Source: Eggerthellaceae bacterium
GTDB lineage: Bacteria; Actinomycetota; Coriobacteriia; Coriobacteriales; Eggerthellaceae
DNA: 6,837 nt
Assembly: GCA_017459485.1 (NCBI GenBank)
Contig: JAFUCW010000403.1
Coordinates: 1 to 6,837 of the forward strand
Direction: 5' to 3'
Made by a program: the position numbers and the translations under genes. Below are positions 1-5,138 of this stretch, piece after piece (within the stretch, counting starts at the first letter, position 1; the number at the start of each line of letters is the position of its first letter). A model generated the notes under the pieces. That model ran no database searches. It was given only the letters and a program-made list of their open reading frames with translations, and was not told the DNA's origin.

Positions 1-12
1 CCCTACGCGATT

Positions 13-40
13 CTGACATATGACTGACTAGTACCATATT
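13..40 (+). promoter_or_regulatory. Candidate sigma-70-type promoter for the membrane protein gene
   Basis: CTGACA at 13-18 matches the -35 consensus at five of six positions. It is followed after 16 bases by CATATT at 35-40, which matches the -10 consensus at four of six. Transcription would start near position 47 and leave a very short leader containing the AAAGGAAG ribosome binding site at 47-54, 5 bases before the ATG at 60. The spacing is plausible, but this is pattern matching by eye and the window begins only 12 bases upstream. Confidence 0.35.
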
Positions 41-59
41 TCGGGGAAAGGAAGCAGAA

Positions 60-536
60 ATGGAACGTAGTGGTTCTCAGAAAGTGTTGCTGGTGGTCTC
101 CATCATCAACATCATCCTATCCATCTTTGTTATTATTGGCGGCATTTCCGTCAATCTAGCAGGTGGCTTGCTCGGAGCGGCTGCGGAGTCGCCTGAAGTT
201 GCTGCTGAAATTGCAGTCGAAACCGGAGGGGCGGTCACTGGAGGCCAGCTTGGCTTCCTTGCCATTGCTGGCGGACTTGCCTTTATCATCGTCGGTGTCA
301 TCGAGCTGCTCATGGGCATCTTGGGCGTACGCGCTGCCAACGACAACCAGAAGATCATGCCGGTGTGGATTCTTTCCATCATCAGCCTTGTCCTGGGTAT
401 CATCGGATTCATCGCGGCAATCATCAACGGCTCCATGCCCAACTTTGCCAGCGTGTTTTCGAACATCCTCAGCATAGCTGGTTCGGCACTTATGTTCTGG
501 ATTGCAAACAACATTAAGGTTCAGGCCGGTAAGTAG
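60..536 (+). CDS. Small four-helix integral membrane protein, function unknown
   Basis: This 158-residue protein belongs to no family I can name. Four hydrophobic segments are visible, at roughly residues 9-29, 65-90, 101-122 and 131-150. The loop between helices 1 and 2 (about 30-64) is long, rich in Ala, Gly and Glu, and lacks Lys and Arg. The loop between helices 2 and 3 (RAANDNQK) is short and charged, and suggests a cytoplasmic turn. There is no signal peptide cleavage site and no catalytic or metal-binding motif. The ATG at 60 is supported by AAAGGAAG 5 bases upstream. The gene is followed 19 bases after its TAG stop by a strong terminator, so it appears to be a single-gene transcript or the end of an operon entering from the left. 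A membrane location is well supported; a role is not. Confidence 0.85.
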   Translation: MERSGSQKVLLVVSIINIILSIFVIIGGISVNLAGGLLGAAAESPEVAAEIAVETGGAVTGGQLGFLAIAGGLAFIIVGVIELLMGILGVRAANDNQKIMPVWILSIISLVLGIIGFIAAIINGSMPNFASVFSNILSIAGSALMFWIANNIKVQAGK

Positions 537-555
537 ACCACAGGCACTTCAGAAG

Positions 556-587
556 AAAAAGCGGTGCCACCAGGGGCACCGCTTTTT
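556..587. terminator. Strong bidirectional intrinsic terminator between converging genes
   Basis: The stem GCGGTGCC (561-568) pairs perfectly with GGCACCGC (575-582) around a 6-base loop. It is flanked by AAAAA (556-560) and TTTTT (583-587), which extend the pairing to 13 base pairs. Each strand therefore ends its hairpin in a U-tract. It lies just after the membrane protein gene on the plus strand and about 120 bases beyond the end of the DUF2130 gene on the minus strand, so it can stop both converging transcripts. Confidence 0.9.
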
Positions 588-710
588 ATTTGCATTCGCA
601 TTCTAGGGCGCCAACTTCTAGGATGCATTCTCCCGCTGCGCCAAGCACTCCGCGCCCGTGCCGTGTCAGGCTGGCGTTCTTGTCCAGGGAAGTCATGCCC
701 TTGGGCAACC

Positions 711-1523
711 CTATTCGTCCCAGTCTTCTTCGATCACGTCGGCGTCCTCGGCACTGTCGCCCAATTCACCGCGCTCTGCCGTTGCAGCCTTGAATTTTTC
801 CTTCATGGTCGGATTTCCCCACGTAAGACGCCTAACCGTAAGGCGGTCGGCCTTGTCGTTGGCAAGCCGCAAATTGTTGTCGGTCGAAATGAGCGCATCC
901 TTTATCTTCTGCAGATGCACGATACTTTTGTCTATCTCGCTGATTGCTGTTTCGAACTTCTTGCTTGCCAGTTCGTAGTTTCGTGCGAAACCAGTCCTGA
1001 ACTCTTCGAGCTTTTCTTCGAAGCCAGTTATGTCGTAGTCGCGGTTCTGGAGCACAGCAAGCTGCTGCCGGTCCGCCAAGGATGCAAGTGCCATGTTGCG
1101 CAGCAGCCCTATTATTGGAATGAAGAACTGCGGCCTGATCACGTACATCTTCTCGTATTCGCTCACTTGCACGATGCCTTGGTTGTAGAATTCGTCGTTA
1201 GCTTCAAGCATGCTCACCAGTATGGCGTACTCGCAGTCTTTGTTCTTACGGTCCTTGTCCAACTTCGCGAAGAAGTCGGCGTTCTTGTGCTTGGTAGCAG
1301 TCGTGTCGGCTTCGTTTTTCATCTCGAACATGATCGAGATGACCTCCACGCCGTTTTCGTCCCTCTCTCGAAAGACGTAGTCGCCTTTTGTCCCATCGGA
1401 GATCTTGTTGTCTTTCCCGAATTCCGCATGGGGAAACGCCATGGCTCGCACTTTGTTAAACTCTGTTTCACAATGCTGCTCCAGAGTTTCTCCGAGCATT
1501 TTCGTTGAAAGTCGCGCTTTCAT
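711..1523 (-). CDS. C-terminal DUF2130 domain, orphaned by the upstream stop
   Basis: This 270-residue open frame holds the conserved DUF2130 core (about residues 1-170) followed by a helical region (about 175-250) and an acidic tail ending EEDWDE. The core opens with [22 protein letters not shown], the family signature. It contains Asp48, Glu67 and Lys69 in the arrangement GDY...FEMK, resembling the PD-(D/E)xK nuclease pattern; that functional reading is inference. The ATG at 1523 has AAGGA only 1 base upstream, too close for efficient initiation, so independent expression is doubtful. A restart after the TAA 12 bases upstream is possible. The frame matches the N-terminal fragment exactly, so this is one broken gene rather than two genes. 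Confidence 0.65.
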   Translation of the reverse strand: MKARLSTKMLGETLEQHCETEFNKVRAMAFPHAEFGKDNKISDGTKGDYVFRERDENGVEVISIMFEMKNEADTTATKHKNADFFAKLDKDRKNKDCEYAILVSMLEANDEFYNQGIVQVSEYEKMYVIRPQFFIPIIGLLRNMALASLADRQQLAVLQNRDYDITGFEEKLEEFRTGFARNYELASKKFETAISEIDKSIVHLQKIKDALISTDNNLRLANDKADRLTVRRLTWGNPTMKEKFKAATAERGELGDSAEDADVIEEDWDE

Positions 1524-1535
1524 GTCCTTAAGTCT

Positions 1536-2147
1536 TTAGATCTCTTCGTCTTTGAGACGCAAAAGCTCTTGTTTGCCGTTTTCTGCTGCAAGCAGCTTTG
1601 CCTCGGAGTCGGATTCCATGTGGCGCGCGCTGGCGTGGGCCAGTTCCATTTGGCTTGCAAGGCTGTCTCTTTCCCTCGTTAGGTCCGCCACTGCTTTTGC
1701 TACCGCCAGTTCTTGAGAGGTTGCCGCCTGGTCCTGTACCGACTCAAGCTTTTCAGCCGAAAGCGCCAGCTTCGACTCCAGTTCCGCAATGCGCTCTTGT
1801 GCTTGACGGCTTTCCTTCGCATGCGTTTCGGCCGCTACCGCACGTGCCTCTGACTGGGCTTTTTCAATACGCAGATCCGTAGACTCTTCCTTGGCGGCCA
1901 ACTGGGCCTCTAGCTCTGCAATGCGCATCTCGAAGCTGCTGCTGCGTTGTGCAAGCTCTCGTTTCGCACGCTCCTCCGCGGCGCGCACCGCTTCCTGCCT
2001 GCTTTGCTCGTATGCCTTTTCGCGACTTTCCACCTCTTGTTTGAATGCCGCGTCGCGCACTTGGGCAAGCAGTGCGCTGTATTCCGTTTCGTCTATGGGT
2101 ATCGTCTTGCCGCAATGCGGGCATACGATTGAGTTCTTGTCCGCCAT
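1536..2147 (-). CDS. N-terminal fragment of DUF2130 protein: CPHC motif plus coiled coil
   Basis: This is the part upstream of the nonsense codon, 203 residues beginning MADKNSIVCPHCGKTI. Cys9 and Cys12 form a CxxC pair typical of a zinc-ribbon half-site. No second CxxC follows, so metal binding would need a partner chain, or the motif may be degenerate. From about residue 25 to the end the sequence is a charged heptad-like region rich in Glu, Ala, Lys, Arg and Gln, with no Pro or Gly breaks, strongly suggesting a long coiled coil. It has a good ribosome binding site and could be translated as a stable rod, but it would lack the conserved C-terminal domain. It may be annotated separately as a truncated DUF2130 or ATPase-like coiled-coil protein. 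Confidence 0.7.
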   Translation of the reverse strand: MADKNSIVCPHCGKTIPIDETEYSALLAQVRDAAFKQEVESREKAYEQSRQEAVRAAEERAKRELAQRSSSFEMRIAELEAQLAAKEESTDLRIEKAQSEARAVAAETHAKESRQAQERIAELESKLALSAEKLESVQDQAATSQELAVAKAVADLTRERDSLASQMELAHASARHMESDSEAKLLAAENGKQELLRLKDEEI

Positions 2148-2153
2148 CTCTAG

Positions 2154-2160
2154 CCTCCTC
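2154..2160 (-). promoter_or_regulatory. Ribosome binding site that fixes the DUF2130 start
   Basis: On the minus strand GAGGAGG is followed after 6 bases (CTAGAG) by ATG at 2147. The in-frame GTG at 2171 lies upstream of this site, so the site would fall inside the coding region if GTG were used. This supports the ATG and the N-terminus MADKN. Confidence 0.8.
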
Positions 2161-2261
2161 GTGCGTTGCACGCTCCGACCTCTCCAGCCTTCCAGCTATC
2201 CACTTTGTCCTGAGACCATATCAAAAAAAGAAGCCTTGTCTGTCCCATAGACGTCCCTTAG

Positions 2262-2283
2262 CATATATACTTTTCACTATATG
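2262..2283 (+). promoter_or_regulatory. -10-like element inside an inverted repeat upstream of the WYL regulator
   Basis: CATATA (2262-2267) and TATATG (2278-2283) form an inverted repeat with a 10-base spacer. The hexamer TATACT at 2266-2271 matches the -10 consensus at five of six positions and overlaps the left arm. A good -35 at the right distance is not evident; TTGTCT at 2236-2241 is 24 bases away. The arrangement would suit an autoregulatory operator for the WYL protein and could also affect the divergent DUF2130 promoter. The arms are AT-only apart from their ends, so chance is a real alternative. Confidence 0.35.
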
Positions 2284-2291
2284 ACTCTGCC

Positions 2292-2299
2292 AAGGAGGT
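2292..2299 (+). promoter_or_regulatory. Consensus ribosome binding site of the WYL regulator gene
   Basis: AAGGAGGT lies 6 bases before the ATG at 2306. This is a near-perfect Shine-Dalgarno sequence. It shows that 2306 is the native start, even though that frame meets TAG after ten codons. Confidence 0.85.
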
Positions 2300-2305
2300 T
2301 GCCCC

Positions 2306-3289
2306 ATGTCGGCAAATAGCAAACAGAAGCTGAAATAGCTCTATCTCTACAAGATGCTTGACGAAGAAACCGACGCCGAACACGGTCTTTCCATGACCCA
2401 AATTATCGAAAAGCTTGCCGACGCTGGTATTTCTGCGGAACGGAAGGGCATCTACCGCGACCTTGGAATTTTGCGCGAGTTCGGCTACACGGTAAACACC
2501 ATCCAACGCATGCCGGTCGAATACACAATGGAGAAGACGGGCCTTGACCTTGCAGAGCTCACCTTGCTGGTCGATGCGGTCCAGTCGAGCAAGTTTCTTA
2601 CGCAACAAACGTCGACCCGCCTTGTCAAGAAGCTTTCCGAGCTTGCAAGCACCTACGAGCGCGAGCAGCTCTCTGGACGCGTGCATGTCGACGGCCGCGT
2701 GAAGAGCCAGAGCGAATCGGTGTTCTACAATGTTGACGCCATTCACGAAGCAATGCGCCTGAAGCGTCAGATTAGTTTTTTGTACTACAAATACGACATC
2801 CATTTCGAGCAGACCATTCAACACAAAGGAGAGCCTTACGAGCTTACTCCTGTACATGTTGCCTTTGTGGACGGGTTCTACTACCTTGTCGCCTGGACCG
2901 ACCGTCACGAGGACTTCGTGCGTTTCCGCATAGATCGCATGCGCCTGGTTCAGGTGTCGGACAAGGCCGCTGCGCGCAACGAGCGTATTGCGAACTACGA
3001 CCTACAGGATTTCTCTTACCAGTCGTTCGGCATGTTCGACGGAGAGGTAATCCGAGCAAAGCTACGCGTGGATCCCAACGCGATGGACGTCATTGCAGAC
3101 AGGTTCGGCACGAACATGAACGTGAAAGAGCTCAAAGACGGAGCTGCAGAAATTGGGGTAACCGTGCGCAAGAGCGCCCAGTTTTTCGGATGGGTTGCCG
3201 GCACGGATGGCGCCGTGACCATAGCTGGACCTAAACCCCTGGTCAAAGAATATCGCTCCTGGCTCAAGAAGCTTGCAAAAAAGCCCTAA
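2306..3289 (+). pseudogene. WYL-domain regulator gene interrupted by in-frame TAG at codon 11
   Basis: From the ATG at 2306 the frame reads MSANSKQKLK, TAG (2336-2338), LYLYKMLDEETD and then runs without further interruption to TAA at 3287. In relatives, as I remember them, the sequence here is KLKLLYL-like. The stop therefore probably replaces a Leu codon; TTG to TAG is one substitution. The lesion falls in the first helix of the N-terminal winged helix-turn-helix domain. The ideal ribosome binding site would deliver ribosomes to a 10-codon peptide. They terminate 15 bases before the next ATG (2354), which could allow reinitiation. Alternatives are a sequence error, suppression of TAG, or recent loss of the regulator. 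The gene diverges from the DUF2130 gene, which is broken in a similar way. Confidence 0.75.
2354..3289 (+). CDS. WYL-domain transcriptional regulator (open part of the frame)
   Basis: This 311-residue frame would encode a DNA-binding regulator of the WYL (PafB/PafC-like) type. Numbering from the native start at 2306, the helix-turn-helix covers about residues 3-65, with the recognition region SAERKGIYRDLGILREFGY at 43-61. The WYL ligand-binding domain covers about 140-216: FLYYKYD, then GFYYLVAW where the name-giving Trp is Tyr, then FRIDRM, the usual (Y/F)R(V/I)DRM motif. A C-terminal WCX-like region (about 247-325) ends in VKEYRSWLKKLAKK. Starting at 2354 removes 16 residues, including the first half of helix 1. 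No Shine-Dalgarno precedes 2354, so expression would depend on reinitiation. WYL proteins often sense nucleic acid or a nucleotide-like ligand; the targets here are unknown, with the divergent DUF2130 gene an obvious candidate. Confidence 0.8.
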   Translation: MLDEETDAEHGLSMTQIIEKLADAGISAERKGIYRDLGILREFGYTVNTIQRMPVEYTMEKTGLDLAELTLLVDAVQSSKFLTQQTSTRLVKKLSELASTYEREQLSGRVHVDGRVKSQSESVFYNVDAIHEAMRLKRQISFLYYKYDIHFEQTIQHKGEPYELTPVHVAFVDGFYYLVAWTDRHEDFVRFRIDRMRLVQVSDKAAARNERIANYDLQDFSYQSFGMFDGEVIRAKLRVDPNAMDVIADRFGTNMNVKELKDGAAEIGVTVRKSAQFFGWVAGTDGAVTIAGPKPLVKEYRSWLKKLAKKP

Positions 3290-3297
3290 GCCAAGTG

Positions 3298-3323
3298 GCC
3301 GACCTTGGAAACCCGTGGTCGGC
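3298..3323. terminator. Possible hairpin between the WYL gene and the converging small gene
   Basis: GCCGACC (3298-3304) pairs with GGTCGGC (3317-3323) around a 12-base loop, in the gap between two converging genes, and touches the stop codon of the minus-strand gene. No U-tract follows directly on the plus strand. On the minus strand a run of six T is found about 14 bases beyond the stem. It is therefore a weak terminator candidate, judged mainly by its position. Confidence 0.3.
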
Positions 3324-3577
3324 TAGACCAGGCTTACTGTTACACCCGAACCTTCTTCGGCGTCTTTTTCGAGCGCATCCTTGGCATCGGAGATGAGGGC
3401 CCGAGCGTCGTCGAGCAGCTCTTGCACTTTGTGAAGCGCCTCGTCAGTTTGGGAAAACCCGGCATCACCAGCGGTATGCGCAAGCTTGTGCACCCAACGT
3501 CGGTTTACCGCAAGCTGGTCGTCCATCTGCTCGAGCATCATGTTGAACTGCCCCGTATTAACGCCGTTTGTGCACAT
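3323..3577 (-). CDS. Small acidic helical protein, function unknown
   Basis: This encodes 84 residues, starting MCTNGVNTGQFNMMLEQMDDQLAVNRRW and ending in a flexible tail EEGSGVTVSLV. The middle (about residues 42-72) is a likely amphipathic helix rich in Asp, Glu, Ala and Leu. There are no membrane segments, no signal peptide and a single Cys. I recognise no family. The ATG at 3577 is preferred because AAAGGA lies about 8 bases upstream; a TTG at 3637 in the same frame would add 20 basic residues but has no ribosome binding site. The opposite strand is also open across this stretch (about 3305-3634), but its product is Cys- and His-scattered and lacks a good start. The gene diverges from the AI-2E permease across a 173-base gap and converges on the WYL gene. 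Confidence 0.6.
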   Translation of the reverse strand: MCTNGVNTGQFNMMLEQMDDQLAVNRRWVHKLAHTAGDAGFSQTDEALHKVQELLDDARALISDAKDALEKDAEEGSGVTVSLV

Positions 3578-3668
3578 CTGCCTTGTCCTTTCATCCTGCT
3601 GCAAACGTCGCAACTTCGTACAAGCCTTGTTTAGCAAGCAGTTGCTGCGCCAGCAGATTTCTCGCTTA

Positions 3669-3674
3669 TTGACC
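3669..3674 (+). promoter_or_regulatory. Possible -35 element upstream of the AI-2E permease
   Basis: TTGACC matches the -35 consensus at five of six positions. No clear -10 follows at 16-18 bases. TGTTAC at 3694-3699, 19 bases on, is a poor match and coincides with the left arm of the palindrome at 3694-3710. If this is the promoter, the palindrome would cover its -10 region. Confidence 0.25.
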
Positions 3675-3693
3675 GTGCTGCATAGATACTACC

Positions 3694-3710
3694 TGTTACT
3701 TATCGTAACA
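3694..3710. promoter_or_regulatory. Perfect 6-5-6 palindrome, likely operator between divergent genes
   Basis: TGTTAC, TTATC, GTAACA forms a perfect inverted repeat with 6-base arms and a 5-base spacer, 17 bases in all. It lies in the gap between the small minus-strand gene (start 3577) and the AI-2E permease (start 3751), 40 bases before the permease ATG. The half-site spacing of 11 bases, about one helical turn, suits a dimeric helix-turn-helix repressor. No regulator gene lies beside it except the WYL gene to the left. I cannot assign it to a known regulator family. Confidence 0.45.
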
Positions 3711-3750
3711 TACGTGCGAAAGAAGTGATCGGCCAGGTTTGACCCCTCGT

Positions 3751-4929
3751 ATGAACAACTCGTTAGACAAGCTCGAAAAATGGAAAACGCGCGCTTACAT
3801 GGGCATTGCGCTCGTTGCCTTGTGCCTAATCGTCGGCGTTGTGCTCTACGTCTTCGGAATTCTGTGGCAAGCCGTTGCCACCATCATCATTACCGCTATC
3901 ATCGCCTTCATGCTCCACGGTGCTGTGAACTACCTGGAAGAACGCGGTTTGTCGCGACTTGTGAGCACAATAATCGCCTTGCTCATCTTCCTTGTGCTTA
4001 TCGTTGGCTGCTTTGCCTTGTTCGTGCCCGCCATCGTCGAACAGGTTGCGGCATTTTCGTCCGAGGCCCCGCACTACCTTACCCAGGTGCGCGATTTCAT
4101 CGACCAGAACAAGCACCTTCTTCCTATAGACGAGTCGACTGTCTCTAGCCTGCTTGACCAAGCAACGGCGTTTATCAGAGAGCAGTCTGGCACTATTCTT
4201 CAAACGGCTGCAGGCGGCATTTTGGTTGGCGTGACAAGCGTCAGCAACGCTCTACTAATCTTCTTCATCGCCTTGATCTGCTCTTTCTGGGTGCTATTGG
4301 ATCTTCCGACTATGTCACGCGAGGTCATGTCCCTGTTCAGCGAAGAGCAGGCAAAGACGGTGCGTGTGGTTACGGGAGCGTTCAATACAGCAGTGTACGG
4401 ATGGATGAAAGCGACCCTTATCTGCGCGGTCATAAATGGTGTCATCAACGGCTTTGTTTACTGGATTATGGGGCTGCCCTATTTTGCGCTGCTTGGGTTG
4501 CTGTGTTGCCTGCTCTACATTATCCCTTACATCGGCCCCGCCGTTTCTGCTGTGGTCGTGGCGCTTGTGGGCCTGCTTGTCTCTCCTGCCGCGGCAATTG
4601 CGGCCCTTGCAATAAACTTGGTGGTGACCAACATTATTGCAAGCGTGCTCTCACCACGCCTTATGCGCTCGTCGGTAAGCGTGCATCCTGCGGTCAGCTT
4701 GATAGTCATCCTGATCGGCGGTGCCCTGGGCGGCATTGTGGGCATGCTCTTTTCAATTCCCGTTGCAGCGGCTATTCAAGGCGTGTTCGTCACGTTCTTC
4801 GAAGAGCGCACAGGCAAGCAGCTGGCAACCGAAGACGGCGCGCTTTTCCACAAACCCAAGATGAAGCAGGTTCCCACACGCCGCAAACGCGAGCGTAAAT
4901 CCAAAACCAAGCCTGAAAAGCACCAGTAG
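3751..4929 (+). CDS. AI-2E family (PerM/TqsA-like) membrane permease
   Basis: This 392-residue integral membrane protein belongs to the AI-2E family (Pfam PF01594), whose members export or exchange small solutes such as autoinducer-2 or, in some bacteria, sodium ions for protons. Which substrate applies here cannot be told. Hydrophobic segments lie near residues 16-38, 41-60, 72-95, 153-183, 218-240, 243-265, 266-292 and 312-348. An extracytoplasmic-type amphipathic region lies between about 96 and 150. Family signatures are IIPYIGP (257-263), SPRLM (301-305) and VHPAVSLIVILIGGALGGIVGM with IPVAA near 311-340. The C-terminal tail (about 367-392) is unusually basic, with a run of Arg and Lys, and presumably lies in the cytoplasm. 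The start is uncertain: ATG 3751 or TTG 3739, with only AGG at 3735-3737 as a ribosome binding site. The gene appears monocistronic. Confidence 0.9.
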   Translation: MNNSLDKLEKWKTRAYMGIALVALCLIVGVVLYVFGILWQAVATIIITAIIAFMLHGAVNYLEERGLSRLVSTIIALLIFLVLIVGCFALFVPAIVEQVAAFSSEAPHYLTQVRDFIDQNKHLLPIDESTVSSLLDQATAFIREQSGTILQTAAGGILVGVTSVSNALLIFFIALICSFWVLLDLPTMSREVMSLFSEEQAKTVRVVTGAFNTAVYGWMKATLICAVINGVINGFVYWIMGLPYFALLGLLCCLLYIIPYIGPAVSAVVVALVGLLVSPAAAIAALAINLVVTNIIASVLSPRLMRSSVSVHPAVSLIVILIGGALGGIVGMLFSIPVAAAIQGVFVTFFEERTGKQLATEDGALFHKPKMKQVPTRRKRERKSKTKPEKHQ

Positions 4930-5058
4930 CCTTGGAACTGCGGCTATGGTTCAAAAGAGAATCGTATTGTCTTTTTCAAGAGCCTGAGACGTTGGTTCGT
5001 TTCGTTTCGCTTGATTTCGTACAAACATTATTTCTTTTCAAGAATGATTTTCAAACAC
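4930..5058 (+). other. AT-rich upstream region of tupA with short repeats, no confident promoter
   Basis: The gap between the permease and tupA starts here. TTTTCAAGA occurs at 4973-4981 and 5035-5043, and a related TTTTCAAAC at 5048-5056. A TTTCG-type pentamer repeats imperfectly at about 4996-5010. TTGATT at 5011-5016 resembles a -35 box, but no fitting -10 is present at the usual spacing. A 6-base-pair A/T-rich hairpin (4953-4958 with 4970-4975) ending in T residues could be a weak terminator for the permease gene. Confidence 0.3.
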
Positions 5059-5122
5059 CTTCCAAGAGAGTACGCTTTTCCGATACAGCATGGCGCAAAG
5101 CCGTGCTTTTGTTTCTTGGAAG
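5059..5122 (+). ncRNA. Candidate structured leader (three-way junction) in the tupA 5' untranslated region
   Basis: Three helices meet without unpaired bases at two of the three joints. P1 is 5059-5069 with 5112-5122, 11 pairs including one G-U. P2 is 5070-5074 with 5081-5086, 5 pairs with A5083 bulged and a 6-base pyrimidine loop. P3 is 5087-5094 with 5100-5107, 8 pairs including one U-G and a GCAAA loop. Only UUUG (5108-5111) is unpaired on the return to P1. The 3' strand of P1 ends at 5122, and the AGGAGG ribosome binding site begins at 5123, so folding of P1 could govern ribosome access. It precedes a tungstate uptake gene, where Moco/Tuco-type riboswitches are known, but it does not match the Moco architecture as I remember it. 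The pairing is directly visible; the function is inference. Confidence 0.4.
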
Positions 5123-5128
5123 AGGAGG
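5123..5128 (+). promoter_or_regulatory. Ribosome binding site that fixes the tupA start
   Basis: AGGAGG lies 10 bases before the ATG at 5139. The same frame stays open back to 4932, but that 69-codon extension would put the signal peptide in the interior of the protein and would make the ribosome binding site coding. The start at 5139 is therefore clear. Confidence 0.85.
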
Positions 5129-5138
5129 AAAGAACACT

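Larger units (their letters stand above)
711..2147 (-). pseudogene. DUF2130 (COG4487) gene interrupted by one in-frame TAA
   Basis: Reading leftward from the ATG at 2147, one frame of 478 codons plus the stop encodes a complete DUF2130-family protein, apart from a TAA at 1538-1536 (codon 204). The residues on both sides continue the family pattern: KDEEI, stop, [13 protein letters not shown]. From memory of the family the stop stands where Glu is expected, so one GAA-to-TAA change would explain it. No frameshift is seen elsewhere. The start is fixed by GAGGAGG at 2160-2154, 6 bases before the ATG; a GTG at 2171 in the same frame lies upstream of that site and is less likely. The gene ends with TAG at 711 and converges on the terminator at 556-587. 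Unless the stop is a sequence error or is read through, no full-length product is made. The native function of the family is not established. Confidence 0.8.

Noticed and set aside
564..1508. Long plus-strand frame of 314 codons opposite the DUF2130 gene
   Set aside because: Its product is rich in scattered Val, Phe, His and Cys and matches no family. The minus-strand frame gives a recognisable DUF2130 domain, so this is an antisense shadow.
2262..2283. ModE-type molybdate operator upstream of the WYL gene
   Set aside because: The TATA-rich arms recall ModE sites, but the spacing and outer bases do not fit, and the site is far from the tungstate genes.
2258..2908. Minus-strand frame of 216 codons opposite the WYL gene
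   Set aside because: It runs through the WYL promoter and coding region and has no recognisable domain. The plus strand carries clear WYL motifs.
711..3289. Reassignment of TAG or TAA to an amino acid, including pyrrolysine
   Set aside because: TAG ends the membrane protein, DUF2130, small acidic protein, permease and tupA genes, and TAA ends the WYL gene. The internal stops are one of each type, so codon reassignment does not explain them.
3305..3634. Plus-strand frame of 109 codons opposite the small acidic protein
   Set aside because: It starts at TTG without a ribosome binding site, and the composition is unlike a folded protein. The minus strand has an ATG with AAAGGA. Kept as a caveat because neither frame has a known family.
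5059..5122. Assignment of the tupA leader as a standard Moco riboswitch
   Set aside because: The fold has three short helices in 64 bases and lacks the larger multi-helix architecture I recall for Moco RNA, so I left it as an unassigned candidate.
4932..5138. N-terminal extension of TupA by 69 residues
   Set aside because: It would bury the lipoprotein signal peptide and the AGGAGG site inside the coding region. The extension is an open frame by chance over the leader.
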